From contig NZ_LQPW01000152.1 in NCBI RefSeq assembly GCF_002116635.1, positions 1 through 50,495 on the forward strand: 50,495 nt of DNA. The letters are read 5' to 3'. Under the pieces are notes generated by a model that did no database searches, had not been told where the DNA came from, and worked only from the letters and a program-made list of their open reading frames with translations. Every line of letters starts with the position of its first letter. Positions within the stretch are counted from its first letter, which is position 1. The translations under genes and the position numbers were made by a program. Source of the DNA: Mycobacterium szulgai. GTDB lineage: Bacteria > Actinomycetota > Actinomycetes > Mycobacteriales > Mycobacteriaceae. Positions 41,358-49,553 of this stretch are shown in pieces.

Positions 41358-43695
41358 CGCGCGTCACCGCCGCGGGCACGGGACGGTCGTCGCCGGATTC
41401 GACGACCCCTCGGGCAGCGGGGATATCGGCGGCAGCGGAAGCGTCGAACGCGCCGCCCTCGTTGATGCCGAACCGTTCATGCAGCCACACCAACGGCTTG
41501 GGCGCCCACCAATTCCACCGGCCCATCACATGCATGAACGCCGGCACCACGACCATCCGGACCAGTGTGGCGTCGGCGGCCACGGCAAGCGTCAAGCCCA
41601 GGCCGAACATCCGCATGAACGACACATGCGCGGCGATCAGCGCGGCGAACGACATCGACATCACCAATGCGGCCGCGGTGATCACCCGGCCGGTGCGCGC
41701 CACGCCGTGCGCCACGGCCTCGTCGTTGGCGGCATGCGCCTGGGCCGCGCTCACTCGCGCCGGCCGCGCCGCCCCCGACTCCAGCCAGTACTCGCGGATC
41801 CGGGAGAGCAGGAACACCTCATAGTCCATGGACAGCCCGAAGGCGATGCAGAACAACAGCACCGGCATGTTGGCCACCAGTGTCCCGCTCGGAGTGGTGC
41901 CCAGCCCACCGAGATGGCCGTCCTGGAAGATCCACACCAGCGAGCCGAACGCCGCGGTCAGCGAAAGCATGTTGCATACCAATGCCTTGGCCGGCAGCAC
42001 CACGCTGCCGGTCAGCAGGAACAGCAGGATGAAGGTGATGACGGCCATCAACCCCAGCACCAGCGGAAGCCGGTCCATCACCGCGTCGACGCTGTCCCGG
42101 TTGATTTGGGCGACACCGGCCAGCTCAACGGATCGGCCGCCAGGTCCCGCGACCGCGCGCAGCCGCTTGAGCTGGGCGTCGGAGGCTTGCGAGAACAACG
42201 GCGCGGTGCTGCTGACAGTCAAAAAGGCACTGCCGTCGGCCATGCCGGTGGCAGCGGCCGGAGGGCCGACCCGGTTGCCATCGACGTAGGTTCCGCTCGG
42301 TGCCGTCACCGACGCCACATCGGGCACCCGCGACAGATTGGCGGCGTAGCCGTCCAGGTCGCCCGGGCCAAGACCGCGGGCATCGGGGATGACGACGGGC
42401 ACCACCGTCGCGGGGTCATGGGCGAAGTCGTCCCGCAGGATGTCGCCAACCTGGTGCGACGACGCAGATGCCGGCAGCACGCGGTCATCCGGGAAGCCCC
42501 ATTTCACGGTGAAGAACGGCAACCCGAGCAACACCAGCACGCCGATCACCGCGGTTCCGATCGGCAGCCAGCGGCGCATCACGAACTTGCTGCACCGGTA
42601 CCAGAACAGCTCCTCGACCGGCTTGTGCACCGGGTCCGGCCGGCGCAATGCCCGGCGCGCCAGCCGGCGCACGTCCAAGGAGTCCAGCCGGGGACCCAGC
42701 AACACGATCGCGGCCGGCGTGATGACAATGGACGCGGTTGCCACGAAGGCCACCGTGGCCACCCCGGCGTAGGCGAACGACTTCAGGAAGTACATCGGGA
42801 ACAGCGCCGTGGCCGACATCGACAAGGCCACGGTGACCGCGGAGAACAACACGGTGCGCCCCGAAGTGGCCATGGTCCGGATGAGCGCCTGGTGCGGGTC
42901 ACTGCCCTCGGCCAGCTCGTCGCGATAGCGGCTGATGATCAGCAACGTGTAGTCGATGGCCAGCGCCAGCCCCATCGCGGTGCTGAGGTTGAGTGCGAAG
43001 ATCGAGACCTCGGTGGTGAAAGTGATAAGACGCAGCACCGACATCGAACCCACGATGGCCAGCGCTCCCAGCGCCATCGGCAACGCTGCGGCCAGCAGCC
43101 CCCCGAACACCCAAACCAGCACCAGGAAGCTCAGCGGGATGGCGATCATCTCCATCACCAGCAGGTCGTCCTGGTTCTGCGTGTTGATCTGGGCGTACTC
43201 CATGGCGGCGCCACCGGCGCGTACGGTCACGCCGTCGCGGTCGTGTGCGACTTGGTCGGCCAGGGTTTTGGCATTTTTCTGGGCGTCGTTCTCGCCGCCC
43301 TTGAGGTTGACGACGATCAAGCCGGATTTACCGTCGGTGCTGATCAGATCGGCGGCGGCGGCCGGCGGGACGGTCCAGGCCGAGGTGACGTTGAATACCA
43401 ACGGCGATCGTTGCAGCTGGTCGGCGATATCGGTGCCGGCTTTGCGGGCCTGGTCGCTATTGACGCCGCTCGGCGCGGTCAGCACGATGAGCATCTTCTG
43501 ACCGCTCTGCCCGAACTTGTCGGTCAAGACCTTGATGGCCTTTGCCGATTCTGAGTTCGGATCTTGGAAGCCGCCGGGCGACAGACTCTCGGCGACCGGG
43601 ATGCCGAAGACCGCGGCGGCTATGAAGACCAGGAGCGCAACCCCGATGATCCGTCGCGGCGCCGCAATGGCAAATCGAGCAATCCCCTGAAGCAT
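41350..43695 (-). CDS. mmpL13: RND superfamily exporter MmpL13 (single intact gene)
   Basis: This 781-residue MmpL transporter has two repeats of one plus five transmembrane helices around two periplasmic domains. The proton-relay Asp-Tyr pairs are visible in TM4 (LALAIDYTLLIISRYRDEL) and TM10 (FGLSMDYEVFLLSRIREYW). An N-terminal MLQGIARFAIAAPRRIIG start at 43695 was chosen over an ORF start 16 codons upstream. As I recall, M. tuberculosis carries this as two broken genes (mmpL13a of 303 and mmpL13b of 470 residues); here the frame is unbroken. The cargo is unknown. Located in the inner membrane, first gene of an operon. Confidence 0.93.
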   Translation of the reverse strand: MLQGIARFAIAAPRRIIGVALLVFIAAAVFGIPVAESLSPGGFQDPNSESAKAIKVLTDKFGQSGQKMLIVLTAPSGVNSDQARKAGTDIADQLQRSPLVFNVTSAWTVPPAAAADLISTDGKSGLIVVNLKGGENDAQKNAKTLADQVAHDRDGVTVRAGGAAMEYAQINTQNQDDLLVMEMIAIPLSFLVLVWVFGGLLAAALPMALGALAIVGSMSVLRLITFTTEVSIFALNLSTAMGLALAIDYTLLIISRYRDELAEGSDPHQALIRTMATSGRTVLFSAVTVALSMSATALFPMYFLKSFAYAGVATVAFVATASIVITPAAIVLLGPRLDSLDVRRLARRALRRPDPVHKPVEELFWYRCSKFVMRRWLPIGTAVIGVLVLLGLPFFTVKWGFPDDRVLPASASSHQVGDILRDDFAHDPATVVPVVIPDARGLGPGDLDGYAANLSRVPDVASVTAPSGTYVDGNRVGPPAAATGMADGSAFLTVSSTAPLFSQASDAQLKRLRAVAGPGGRSVELAGVAQINRDSVDAVMDRLPLVLGLMAVITFILLFLLTGSVVLPAKALVCNMLSLTAAFGSLVWIFQDGHLGGLGTTPSGTLVANMPVLLFCIAFGLSMDYEVFLLSRIREYWLESGAARPARVSAAQAHAANDEAVAHGVARTGRVITAAALVMSMSFAALIAAHVSFMRMFGLGLTLAVAADATLVRMVVVPAFMHVMGRWNWWAPKPLVWLHERFGINEGGAFDASAAADIPAARGVVESGDDRPVPAAVTRDG

Positions 43696-43751
43696 GTTGC
43701 GTCCCTCCACCGCGGATGCCGTTCGCCCGAGGGCCGGCACCATATCCGCGA

Positions 43752-43782
43752 TAACTTATCAGCGCTAACTTACAGGTGTCAA
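43752..43782 (-). promoter_or_regulatory. Candidate mmpL13 operon promoter with TAAGTTA direct repeats
   Basis: On the minus strand a TTGACA -35 (43777-43782) is 18 bp from a TAAGTT -10 (43753-43758). The 7-mer TAAGTTA occurs at 43752-43758 over the -10 and at 43766-43772 in the spacer, 14 bp apart. GATAA-x-TTATC symmetry also surrounds the -10. These fit an operator for the downstream TetR; binding is not proven. Confidence 0.55.
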
Positions 43783-43935
43783 ACACCAGACCCGTCCTAT
43801 CGACGAGGGCGAACGCTCGACGGTTCACATTCGCTGCCACCAGCGGGGCATCAACCTACCCAGCGGTAAGAATTGCCATCATTTTCCGAATCGTGACTCA
43901 CTGAATCCTTAATGGTGACTCCTACGCTCAGTGTC

Positions 43936-44067
43936 ATGTGGATCGACGACTCGAGTGCCGACGTCATCAAGGCTGACTTCGAGGCTCTCTACCACGGCGA
44001 CATGCTCGTCGAAGGTGAGTGCTCCGAGCAGCTCGAAGACTGGCACCCGCTCCCGACGGCAAGCTGA
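43936..44067 (+). CDS. Putative 43-aa acidic peptide upstream of intrinsic terminator
   Basis: The frame MWIDDSSADVIKADFEALYH continues through a single Cys (GECSEQ) to EDWHPLPTAS. It is acidic, with two Trp. A -10-like TACGCT (43923-43928) ends 7 nt before this ATG, so a leaderless mRNA would start here; an in-frame ATG at 43912 would give 51 residues. It is divergent from mmpL13 and followed after 9 bp by another tiny ORF and a terminator. I do not recognise a family. It could be a precursor peptide, a small regulator, or coding content of an sRNA. Confidence 0.5.
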   Translation: MWIDDSSADVIKADFEALYHGDMLVEGECSEQLEDWHPLPTAS

Positions 44068-44076
44068 GGCAGCACC

Positions 44077-44139
44077 ATGGGCGTAATTGCGCGGCTACTC
44101 ATGGCCGAACCCGACCTCAAGCGATGGTTCCGTCGATAG
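44077..44139 (+). CDS. Putative 20-aa basic peptide
   Basis: ATG at 44077, 8 nt after a GAGG ribosome-like site, opens a 20-codon frame: MGVIARLLMAEPDLKRWFRR then TAG. It is amphipathic and basic, the opposite charge to the preceding 43-aa peptide. The intrinsic terminator begins 19 bp after its stop. Real translation is unproven at this length. Confidence 0.35.
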   Translation: MGVIARLLMAEPDLKRWFRR

Positions 44140-44158
44140 TGACGACTCCGCCTGAGTG

Positions 44159-44189
44159 AGCCCCCCGCTGATGCGGGGGGCTTTCTGCT
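44159..44189 (+). terminator. Rho-independent terminator after the two small ORFs
   Basis: Ten-base stem AGCCCCCCGC (44159-44168) pairs perfectly with GCGGGGGGCT (44173-44182) across a TGAT loop, followed by TTCTGCTTCT. Only the plus-strand transcript gets a T-rich tail, so it ends the small-ORF transcript, not the SDR gene on the other strand. Strong hairpins of this kind are uncommon in mycobacteria. Confidence 0.8.
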
Positions 44190-44198
44190 TCTCGGGGC

Positions 44199-44951
44199 CT
44201 ATCGAGGCGCCATCCGGATGGCACCGTCCAGCCGGATGACCTCTCCGTTGAGCATCGGGTTTTCCACGATGTGCACGGCCAGCGCCCCGTACTCGTCCGG
44301 GTTTCCCAACCGAGAGGGATGCGGTACCTGCTTGCCCAGCGATTCCCTGGCCGGTTCCGGCAACCCTGCCAGCAGTGGCGTGTCGAACAGGCCGGGGGCG
44401 ATGGTGACCACCCGGATCAGCTTGCTGGCCAGGTCGCGAGCCACCGGCAGGGTCAGGCCGACGACGCCGCCCTTGGAGGCCGAGTAGGCCGCTTGGCCGA
44501 TCTGGCCGTCGAAGGCAGCCACCGAGGCGGTGTTGACGATGACGCCGCGCTCTTCACCGATGGGCTCGGTCTTGGCAATCCGCTCGGCGCCCAGCCGAAT
44601 CACGTTGAAGGTGCCGACCAGGTTGATGTCGACGATCTTGCGGAATGCGGCCAACGGGAAGACGCCGTCCTTGCTCAGCACTCGGATGGCATTGCCGGTA
44701 CCGGCGCAGTTGACGACGATGCGCAGCGGGCCCAGCGATTCGGCGAGATCCAGCGCGCTGGTGACGGCGGCCTCGTCGGTGACATCGGCCTGCGCGAAAT
44801 GCGCGCGGTCGCCGAGTTCGGCAACTGCCTCCTCGCCGCGCAGATCCAGCACGACGACCTGCGCACCGGCGTCGAGCAGGCGCTTGGTGGTGGCCAGACC
44901 CAGCCCCGATGCGCCACCGGTCACGACTGCTACGGCGTCCCTGATTTCCAT
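44199..44951 (-). CDS. Short-chain dehydrogenase, 3-hydroxyacyl-CoA dehydrogenase type (Rv1144-like)
   Basis: This 250-residue classical SDR resembles 17-beta-HSD10/type II 3-hydroxyacyl-CoA dehydrogenase. The NAD motif is TGGASGLG (11-18) with D36 after the second strand favouring NAD. NCAG is at 81-84, and the catalytic S143, Y156 and K160 are in NTASVAAFDGQIGQAAYSASK. The ATG at 44951 is 11 bp after the mcr stop, so mcr and this gene form an operon, fitting a shared role in branched acyl-CoA oxidation. Confidence 0.92.
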   Translation of the reverse strand: MEIRDAVAVVTGGASGLGLATTKRLLDAGAQVVVLDLRGEEAVAELGDRAHFAQADVTDEAAVTSALDLAESLGPLRIVVNCAGTGNAIRVLSKDGVFPLAAFRKIVDINLVGTFNVIRLGAERIAKTEPIGEERGVIVNTASVAAFDGQIGQAAYSASKGGVVGLTLPVARDLASKLIRVVTIAPGLFDTPLLAGLPEPARESLGKQVPHPSRLGNPDEYGALAVHIVENPMLNGEVIRLDGAIRMAPR

Positions 44952-44962
44952 TCGGTTCCTCC

Positions 44963-46051
44963 CTATCGGTCCCAGGCCCTGAGTACGGCCTCGATGTCCG
45001 TCTGCGCGGCGTCCGGCGGCCGCGGCCGACCCGGTGCGGTGCGCGAAAACCGCGGGGCCGGCATCGGCTGCAAGCCGCCATTCACCTCATAGAAGGTGTT
45101 GCGTTCGGTGATGTGCGGCTCGGTCTCCACCTCACCGAACGCCAGCACCGGCGTCACGCACGCATCGGAATCGGCGAACACCTTGGCCCAGTGATCGCGG
45201 TCGCGGCTGGCGAAGGTCTCGGTGAGGCGGGCCCGCAGTTCGGGCCAGCGGGTGACGTCGTTCTGGGCCGGCAGGTCGGCGGCGTCCAGTCCCAGCCCCG
45301 ACAGCATGGCCGCATAGAACTGCGGTTCGATGGCGCCGACGGCGACATAGCGGCCGTCGGCGCATTCGTACGTGTCGTAGTAGGGCGCGCCGCCGTCGAG
45401 CATGTTGGTGCCGCGCACGTCAGACCACATGCCGGTGGCCCGAAACGCCCACATCATCTGGATCAGCACGCTGGAGCCGTCGACCATAGCGGCGTCGACC
45501 ACCTGGCCCTTGCCCGAGCTTTGGCGTTCCCAGAGCGCGCTCAAGATGCCGACCAGCAGGAACATCGAGCCGCCGCCGAAGTCACCGACCAGATTCAGCG
45601 GCGGCACCGGGCGCTCGTTGACCCGGCCGATCGAGTGCAGGATGCCGTTGAGCGAGATGTAGTTGATGTCGTGGCCGGCCTGCTGGCTACGCGGGCCGTG
45701 TTGGCCCCAGCCCGTCATCCGCGCGTAGATCAGCCGTTCGTTGACTTTCGCGCAGTCTTCGGGACCCAGCCCCAGCCGCTCGGTGACGCCGGGGCGGTAG
45801 CCCTCGATGAGGACGTCAGCCCTGGCGACGAGTTTGAGCACGAGTTCGCGACCCTCGTCGGACTTGAGGTTGGCGGTGATGATGCGCCGGTTGCGCAGCG
45901 TGGCGTCTTTAGATGTGCCGCCGGGGCCGCTTGTTGGACGGTCGATGCGGACCACGTCGGCGCCGAGGTCTCCCAGGATCATCGCCGCGTGCGGGCCCGG
46001 CCCGATACCGGCCAATTCGACAACACGTAGTCCGGTCAGCGGTCCCGCCAT
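44963..46051 (-). CDS. mcr: Alpha-methylacyl-CoA racemase Mcr
   Basis: This 362-residue CoA-transferase family III (CaiB/BaiF) enzyme interconverts R and S 2-methylacyl-CoA, needed for beta-oxidation of methyl-branched chains such as the cholesterol side chain or phytanoyl derivatives. Catalytic residues match MCR of M. tuberculosis (H126, D156, E241) with an offset of one: H127 in AGHDINYISLNG, D157 in VGDFGGGS, E242 in GAIEPQF. The ATG at 46051 (MAGPLTGLRVVELAGIGPGP) is preferred to an upstream Met. Orthologue Rv1143. Operon partner: the SDR downstream. Confidence 0.94.
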   Translation of the reverse strand: MAGPLTGLRVVELAGIGPGPHAAMILGDLGADVVRIDRPTSGPGGTSKDATLRNRRIITANLKSDEGRELVLKLVARADVLIEGYRPGVTERLGLGPEDCAKVNERLIYARMTGWGQHGPRSQQAGHDINYISLNGILHSIGRVNERPVPPLNLVGDFGGGSMFLLVGILSALWERQSSGKGQVVDAAMVDGSSVLIQMMWAFRATGMWSDVRGTNMLDGGAPYYDTYECADGRYVAVGAIEPQFYAAMLSGLGLDAADLPAQNDVTRWPELRARLTETFASRDRDHWAKVFADSDACVTPVLAFGEVETEPHITERNTFYEVNGGLQPMPAPRFSRTAPGRPRPPDAAQTDIEAVLRAWDR

Positions 46052-46147
46052 GATGCAACCCTTCGGTCGTTCGTCCACTTTGACGCCCTTGGCATCTTCG
46101 CAGCCGCAGATGTCGGCCCTGCACCCCGGTCACCTAGGGTGGGGCCC

Positions 46148-46951
46148 ATGCTGGAATCCGGGATCGACACACTGGCTCCCGTTGCGGGACTGCGGGTGGG
46201 ACTGGCCGACGCAGTACTGTCGGTGACCATCGACCGTCCCGAAAGCCTGAATTCGCTCACGACCTCGGTGCTGGCCGGAATCGCCGACGCGATCGAATGG
46301 GCGGCCACCGATCCGCGGGTGAAAGTGGTGCGCATCGGTGGCACCGGGCGCGGCTTCAGCTCGGGGGCTGGCATGAGCGCCGAAGACGTTGCGGGCGGCG
46401 ATACCGGAATCGCGACCATCACCGAGATCAACCGCACGGTACGGGCGATCACCAAGCTGCCGCATCCAGTGGTTGCGGTCGTGCAGGGACCCGCAGCCGG
46501 CGTCGGGGTCTCGCTGGCACTGGCATGCGACCTCGTATTGGCATCTGAGAAAGCATTTTTCATGCTTGCCTTCACCAAAATCGGGTTGATGCCCGACGGC
46601 GGCGCCTCGGCCTTGGTGGCGGCCGCGATCGGGCGAATCCGTGCCATGCGGATGGCGCTATTGCCCGAGCGGCTGCCCGCCACCGAGGCGCTGTCCTACG
46701 GATTGGTCAGTGCGGTGTATCCGGCCGAAGACTTCGAAACCGAAGTGGACCAAGTGATTTCGAGATTGCTGGCCGGCCCTGCCGTGGCCTTCGGCAAGAC
46801 CAAGCACGCGATCAACGCCGCCACCCTTACCGAACTCGAACCCACCCTGCAGCGCGAATTCGACGGTCAGGTCACGCTATTGCGAGCACACGACTTTCTC
46901 GAGGGCGCAGTCGCTTTCCAGCAGCGCCGCTCCCCCGTCTTCACCGACTGA
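46148..46951 (+). CDS. Enoyl-CoA hydratase/isomerase family protein (EchA10/11-like)
   Basis: This 267-residue crotonase-fold protein has oxyanion-hole segments GFSSGAGMSAEDV and PHPVVAVVQGPAAGVGVSLALACDLVLAS. The catalytic region reads IGLMPDGGASALV, with an Asp where hydratases often have Glu, so an isomerase or other crotonase reaction is possible. The ATG at 46148 with GGTGGGG upstream was chosen over a GTG at 46139. It diverges from mcr across 96 bp. M. tuberculosis has two adjacent crotonases at this position (Rv1141c, Rv1142c); only one is here. Confidence 0.88.
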   Translation: MLESGIDTLAPVAGLRVGLADAVLSVTIDRPESLNSLTTSVLAGIADAIEWAATDPRVKVVRIGGTGRGFSSGAGMSAEDVAGGDTGIATITEINRTVRAITKLPHPVVAVVQGPAAGVGVSLALACDLVLASEKAFFMLAFTKIGLMPDGGASALVAAAIGRIRAMRMALLPERLPATEALSYGLVSAVYPAEDFETEVDQVISRLLAGPAVAFGKTKHAINAATLTELEPTLQREFDGQVTLLRAHDFLEGAVAFQQRRSPVFTD

Positions 46952-46955
46952 AAGC

Positions 46956-47678
46956 TCAGACTCCGAACAGCGGGGGCAGCGCAAGCACCATCATCAGGCC
47001 CCAGACGAAGTGGGTCAGCATGGGCGCCAGTATCCCGCCGGTGGCCCGGCGCTCGAACGCACAGACCGTGCCCAAGATGACCGCCGCGAAGCCCAGCATC
47101 GGGTTGGCACTGGCCATCGTGGCGCCGATGTAGAGGATGGTGGAAATGAGCACCGGGAAGTGCCTGCCCAGCGCGGTGTAGAGCGCTCCGCGGAAGAACA
47201 TCTCCTCGGCCAGGCCGTTGATCAAAGTGATCGCCACAACCAGCTCAAAAGATCCCAGATTCGCGAATTTCAGCACATGCGTGATCAATTCGGCGACCCG
47301 CGGAATCTCCCTGGCGATCAAACCGCCCAGCACAAAGACGCCGCCGAGCAGTAACCCGACCGTGGTGCCGGTGATGACCGGACGCTGATTGCGGCCACGC
47401 CAGCAGATGCCGCCCAGATGCAGCGGCCCCGACGCCCACGAGCCGACGATCCACACTGCGGCGAGCAACAGCGTCAGCCAGTAAAAGTTGGCGTCGCCGG
47501 CTTCCCGCCGCAGCGAATAGCCCAACAACACGGCACCGGCTACCAGCGTGATGGCAACGACGATACGACGGCGCAGCACTATCGCGGGCGGTTCATGGTG
47601 TGGCACAGCAACGTTGACGAGCGCACGGCGCAGCTCTTGAAAAGCGTTGGCCTGGTAGGGAACGGCGGACTGGCTCAT
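46956..47678 (-). CDS. CPBP (CAAX-protease-like) integral membrane protein
   Basis: This 240-residue protein has about six membrane helices and the CPBP family core. Motif 1 is clear: E158-E159-x3-R163 (AEEMFFRGALYTAL). The last motif has H223 (APMLTHFVWG). The middle F-x3-H motif is not visible (ILYIGATMASANP), so one predicted active-site His appears absent. It may be a non-proteolytic or altered member. The stop of the next gene upstream overlaps its ATG by 4 bp (47675-47678). Probably the Rv1140 counterpart, from gene order. Confidence 0.85.
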   Translation of the reverse strand: MSQSAVPYQANAFQELRRALVNVAVPHHEPPAIVLRRRIVVAITLVAGAVLLGYSLRREAGDANFYWLTLLLAAVWIVGSWASGPLHLGGICWRGRNQRPVITGTTVGLLLGGVFVLGGLIAREIPRVAELITHVLKFANLGSFELVVAITLINGLAEEMFFRGALYTALGRHFPVLISTILYIGATMASANPMLGFAAVILGTVCAFERRATGGILAPMLTHFVWGLMMVLALPPLFGV

Positions 47679-48817
47679 ACAGGGCGCACCTTCGGGCTCA
47701 GGGTGATCAGGATGTCCAGACTTGTTCGCAGCGCACCGGCAAGCGGGCCCGGCACGATGTCCAACAAGCCTAGAGTGGGCCGCGCGACGGCCGGTGTCAC
47801 CGCCCCCGCGAGTCGGCGGATGCGCAGCACGTCGCCGCCGGCCCAGATCGGGTCGGTGTCGGCGAGGTGATGGGGATCGGCCAGCTCATTGACCGGCCGG
47901 GGCACGTGGTTGCCCGACAACGCCAAGGCGATGGCGTCGTCGACACCGAGCAGGCCACCGGGCGGGTCGGGCACTCGGTCCTGCAGCCCGCTACCCGATG
48001 CCCGCATCGGATGGTCCAGTGATTCCACCAGGTCCCCGGCCAGACCCTGGGGCACCGGCAGCGCCACCGCCGTGAACAGCGACGCGGCCGCGGTGCCGAT
48101 GCCGTACACCCGCCAGGCGGCATGCCAGCGGCCGGAAATGTGCGAATACTTTTTCAGCAGCTCGCGATAAGAGGTGGTGTCCGGGCCACAGATGTCGTAG
48201 GCGCCCGGCGGAACCTTCGTCCCGTCGGCCGCGGCAACGAGATAGTGCAACACGTCGCGGATGGAGATCGGGTCAATGGGATTGTGCATCCAGGCCGGCA
48301 TCGGCATGAGCGGGAAGCGGTCGCCGACGTAGCGCAGCATCTCAAAAGACGTGGACCCGGCGCCGATAATAAGTGCCGCACCCAGCCATACCAGCTCCGG
48401 ACCGTCCTCGATGGTCAGCGCCTCCGCTACTTCGGCCCGGCTGGCCAGGTGCTCGGACAGCCCCTCGTCTTCGGGTACGAAGCCACCCAGGTAGACGATG
48501 CGCCGCACGCCGGCCTCCTTGGCCGCATTGGCGACGTTAGCTGCCGCGGCGTTGTCCGCCTGCCGAAAGCCGGTTTGGCCTAGGGCGTGGACCAGGTAAT
48601 ACACCACGTCAACCGGGCCAGCGGCGGCCATTCCCGCCCGCACTGACGCCCGATTCGACGCGTCGAGCTGGACCGGTGTGACGTCGCCGAACCAGCCGAA
48701 GCGCTTGAGCCGAACCGGATTTCGGGTCGCGGCCACGACCTGGTGTCCGTTCGCCAATAACGCCGTGACCAGTCGCGATCCCACATAGCCGGTGGCGCCG
48801 GTTACCAACATCCGCAT
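47675..48817 (-). CDS. Atypical SDR / NAD(P)-dependent epimerase-like protein
   Basis: This 380-residue protein has a Rossmann motif at the N-terminus (MRMLVTGATGYVGSRLVTAL), then VVYYLVHALGQTGFRQADN, RRIVYLGGFVPE and LRYVGDRFPLMPMPAWMHNPIDPISIRDV, the pattern of atypical SDRs that act as nucleoside-sugar epimerase-like or quinone-binding reductases. The classical YxxxK is replaced. The C-terminal third lacks a known domain. The ATG at 48817 (or Met 3) precedes the motif directly; the open frame upstream is not conserved-looking. Translationally coupled to the CPBP gene through ATGA. Confidence 0.87.
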   Translation of the reverse strand: MRMLVTGATGYVGSRLVTALLANGHQVVAATRNPVRLKRFGWFGDVTPVQLDASNRASVRAGMAAAGPVDVVYYLVHALGQTGFRQADNAAAANVANAAKEAGVRRIVYLGGFVPEDEGLSEHLASRAEVAEALTIEDGPELVWLGAALIIGAGSTSFEMLRYVGDRFPLMPMPAWMHNPIDPISIRDVLHYLVAAADGTKVPPGAYDICGPDTTSYRELLKKYSHISGRWHAAWRVYGIGTAAASLFTAVALPVPQGLAGDLVESLDHPMRASGSGLQDRVPDPPGGLLGVDDAIALALSGNHVPRPVNELADPHHLADTDPIWAGGDVLRIRRLAGAVTPAVARPTLGLLDIVPGPLAGALRTSLDILITLSPKVRPV

Positions 48818-49114
48818 GATTCCAACGTAACGCGGCGGCCGGGACGGTCTCCGGGCACCGGGGACAAAGCGCACATTGCCGCGACTTGTCCGCTGCGGAT
48901 GCAATCATTGCCAGAGTCCCGAATAGCCCACGTCCAGGAAAATTCGACGTTGCTAAAGGGACCCATTCCGGCTGCAGGACATTCTGCACATTTCGCCGCA
49001 CCCAGCGTTGCGGCGGACCTAGGCTACCTCCTACCAATGCATCGATGACCACCAAGGACACGGAGCGGGATTGCTCAGTCCAGTGATGGACGTAAGCGGA
49101 TGGGAAGGTAGCTG
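48818..49114. other. Intergenic region with no gene recognised
   Basis: These 297 bp upstream of the mini-PE gene are less GC-rich than their surroundings. I see no RNA gene, palindrome or convincing promoter, only the GGGAAGG ribosome site at 49102-49108 for the next gene. Confidence 0.5.
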
Positions 49115-49372
49115 GTGTCCTACATGATCGCGTCGCCAGAGCTAATGACCTCTGTGGCAACGGATTTAACACACATCGGATCTTCGATGACCACAGCGAG
49201 CGCGGCTGGGGCTACCAAGACGACACAATTGCTGACCGCTCGCGCTGCCTGCGTCGGCGGCAGTGGCGGCAGTGGCGGCATTGGTGAAGCCACTCCGGTC
49301 AGTGGCGAACCCGGCCTCGGGGGTACCGGCGGAACGCTGCTCGGCTCAGACGGGCCCAACGGCCTGCCATGA
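49115..49372 (+). pseudogene. Mini PE_PGRS remnant (PE start fused to PGRS-like tail)
   Basis: A GTG at 49115 with GGGAAGG 6 nt upstream opens an 85-residue frame. The first 41 residues are a standard PE start (VSYMIASPELMTSVATDLTH, then TTQLL). The usual AAGADEVS continuation is missing and the frame jumps to GGSGGSGGIGEATPVSGEPG and a PGRS-like C-terminus, LGGTGGTLLGSDGPNGLP. The PE helices and the Y-x3-E signal are deleted, so export and pairing should fail. A large in-frame deletion in a PE_PGRS gene is the simplest origin; expression as a short protein cannot be excluded. Confidence 0.8.
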
Positions 49373-49553
49373 TGCGCTCAGCGCCGCTGGCGGCATGTCA
49401 ACAATGGATGCGCGAAAAATATTTCACATTCGGTGCATTTTCTTTCGCTGACCCCTTGTATTTCTTGCTCAAGTCAAGGGCGCCGCGAAAAGGAATTATG
49501 CTGCTGATCACGAATTGCGATTGCGGACTGACGAGTGTATTGGAAGATCAATA

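Noticed and set aside
41479..43554. A 691-residue frame antisense to mmpL13
   Set aside because: His/Gln/Arg-rich shadow without motifs; MmpL13 is intact on the opposite strand.
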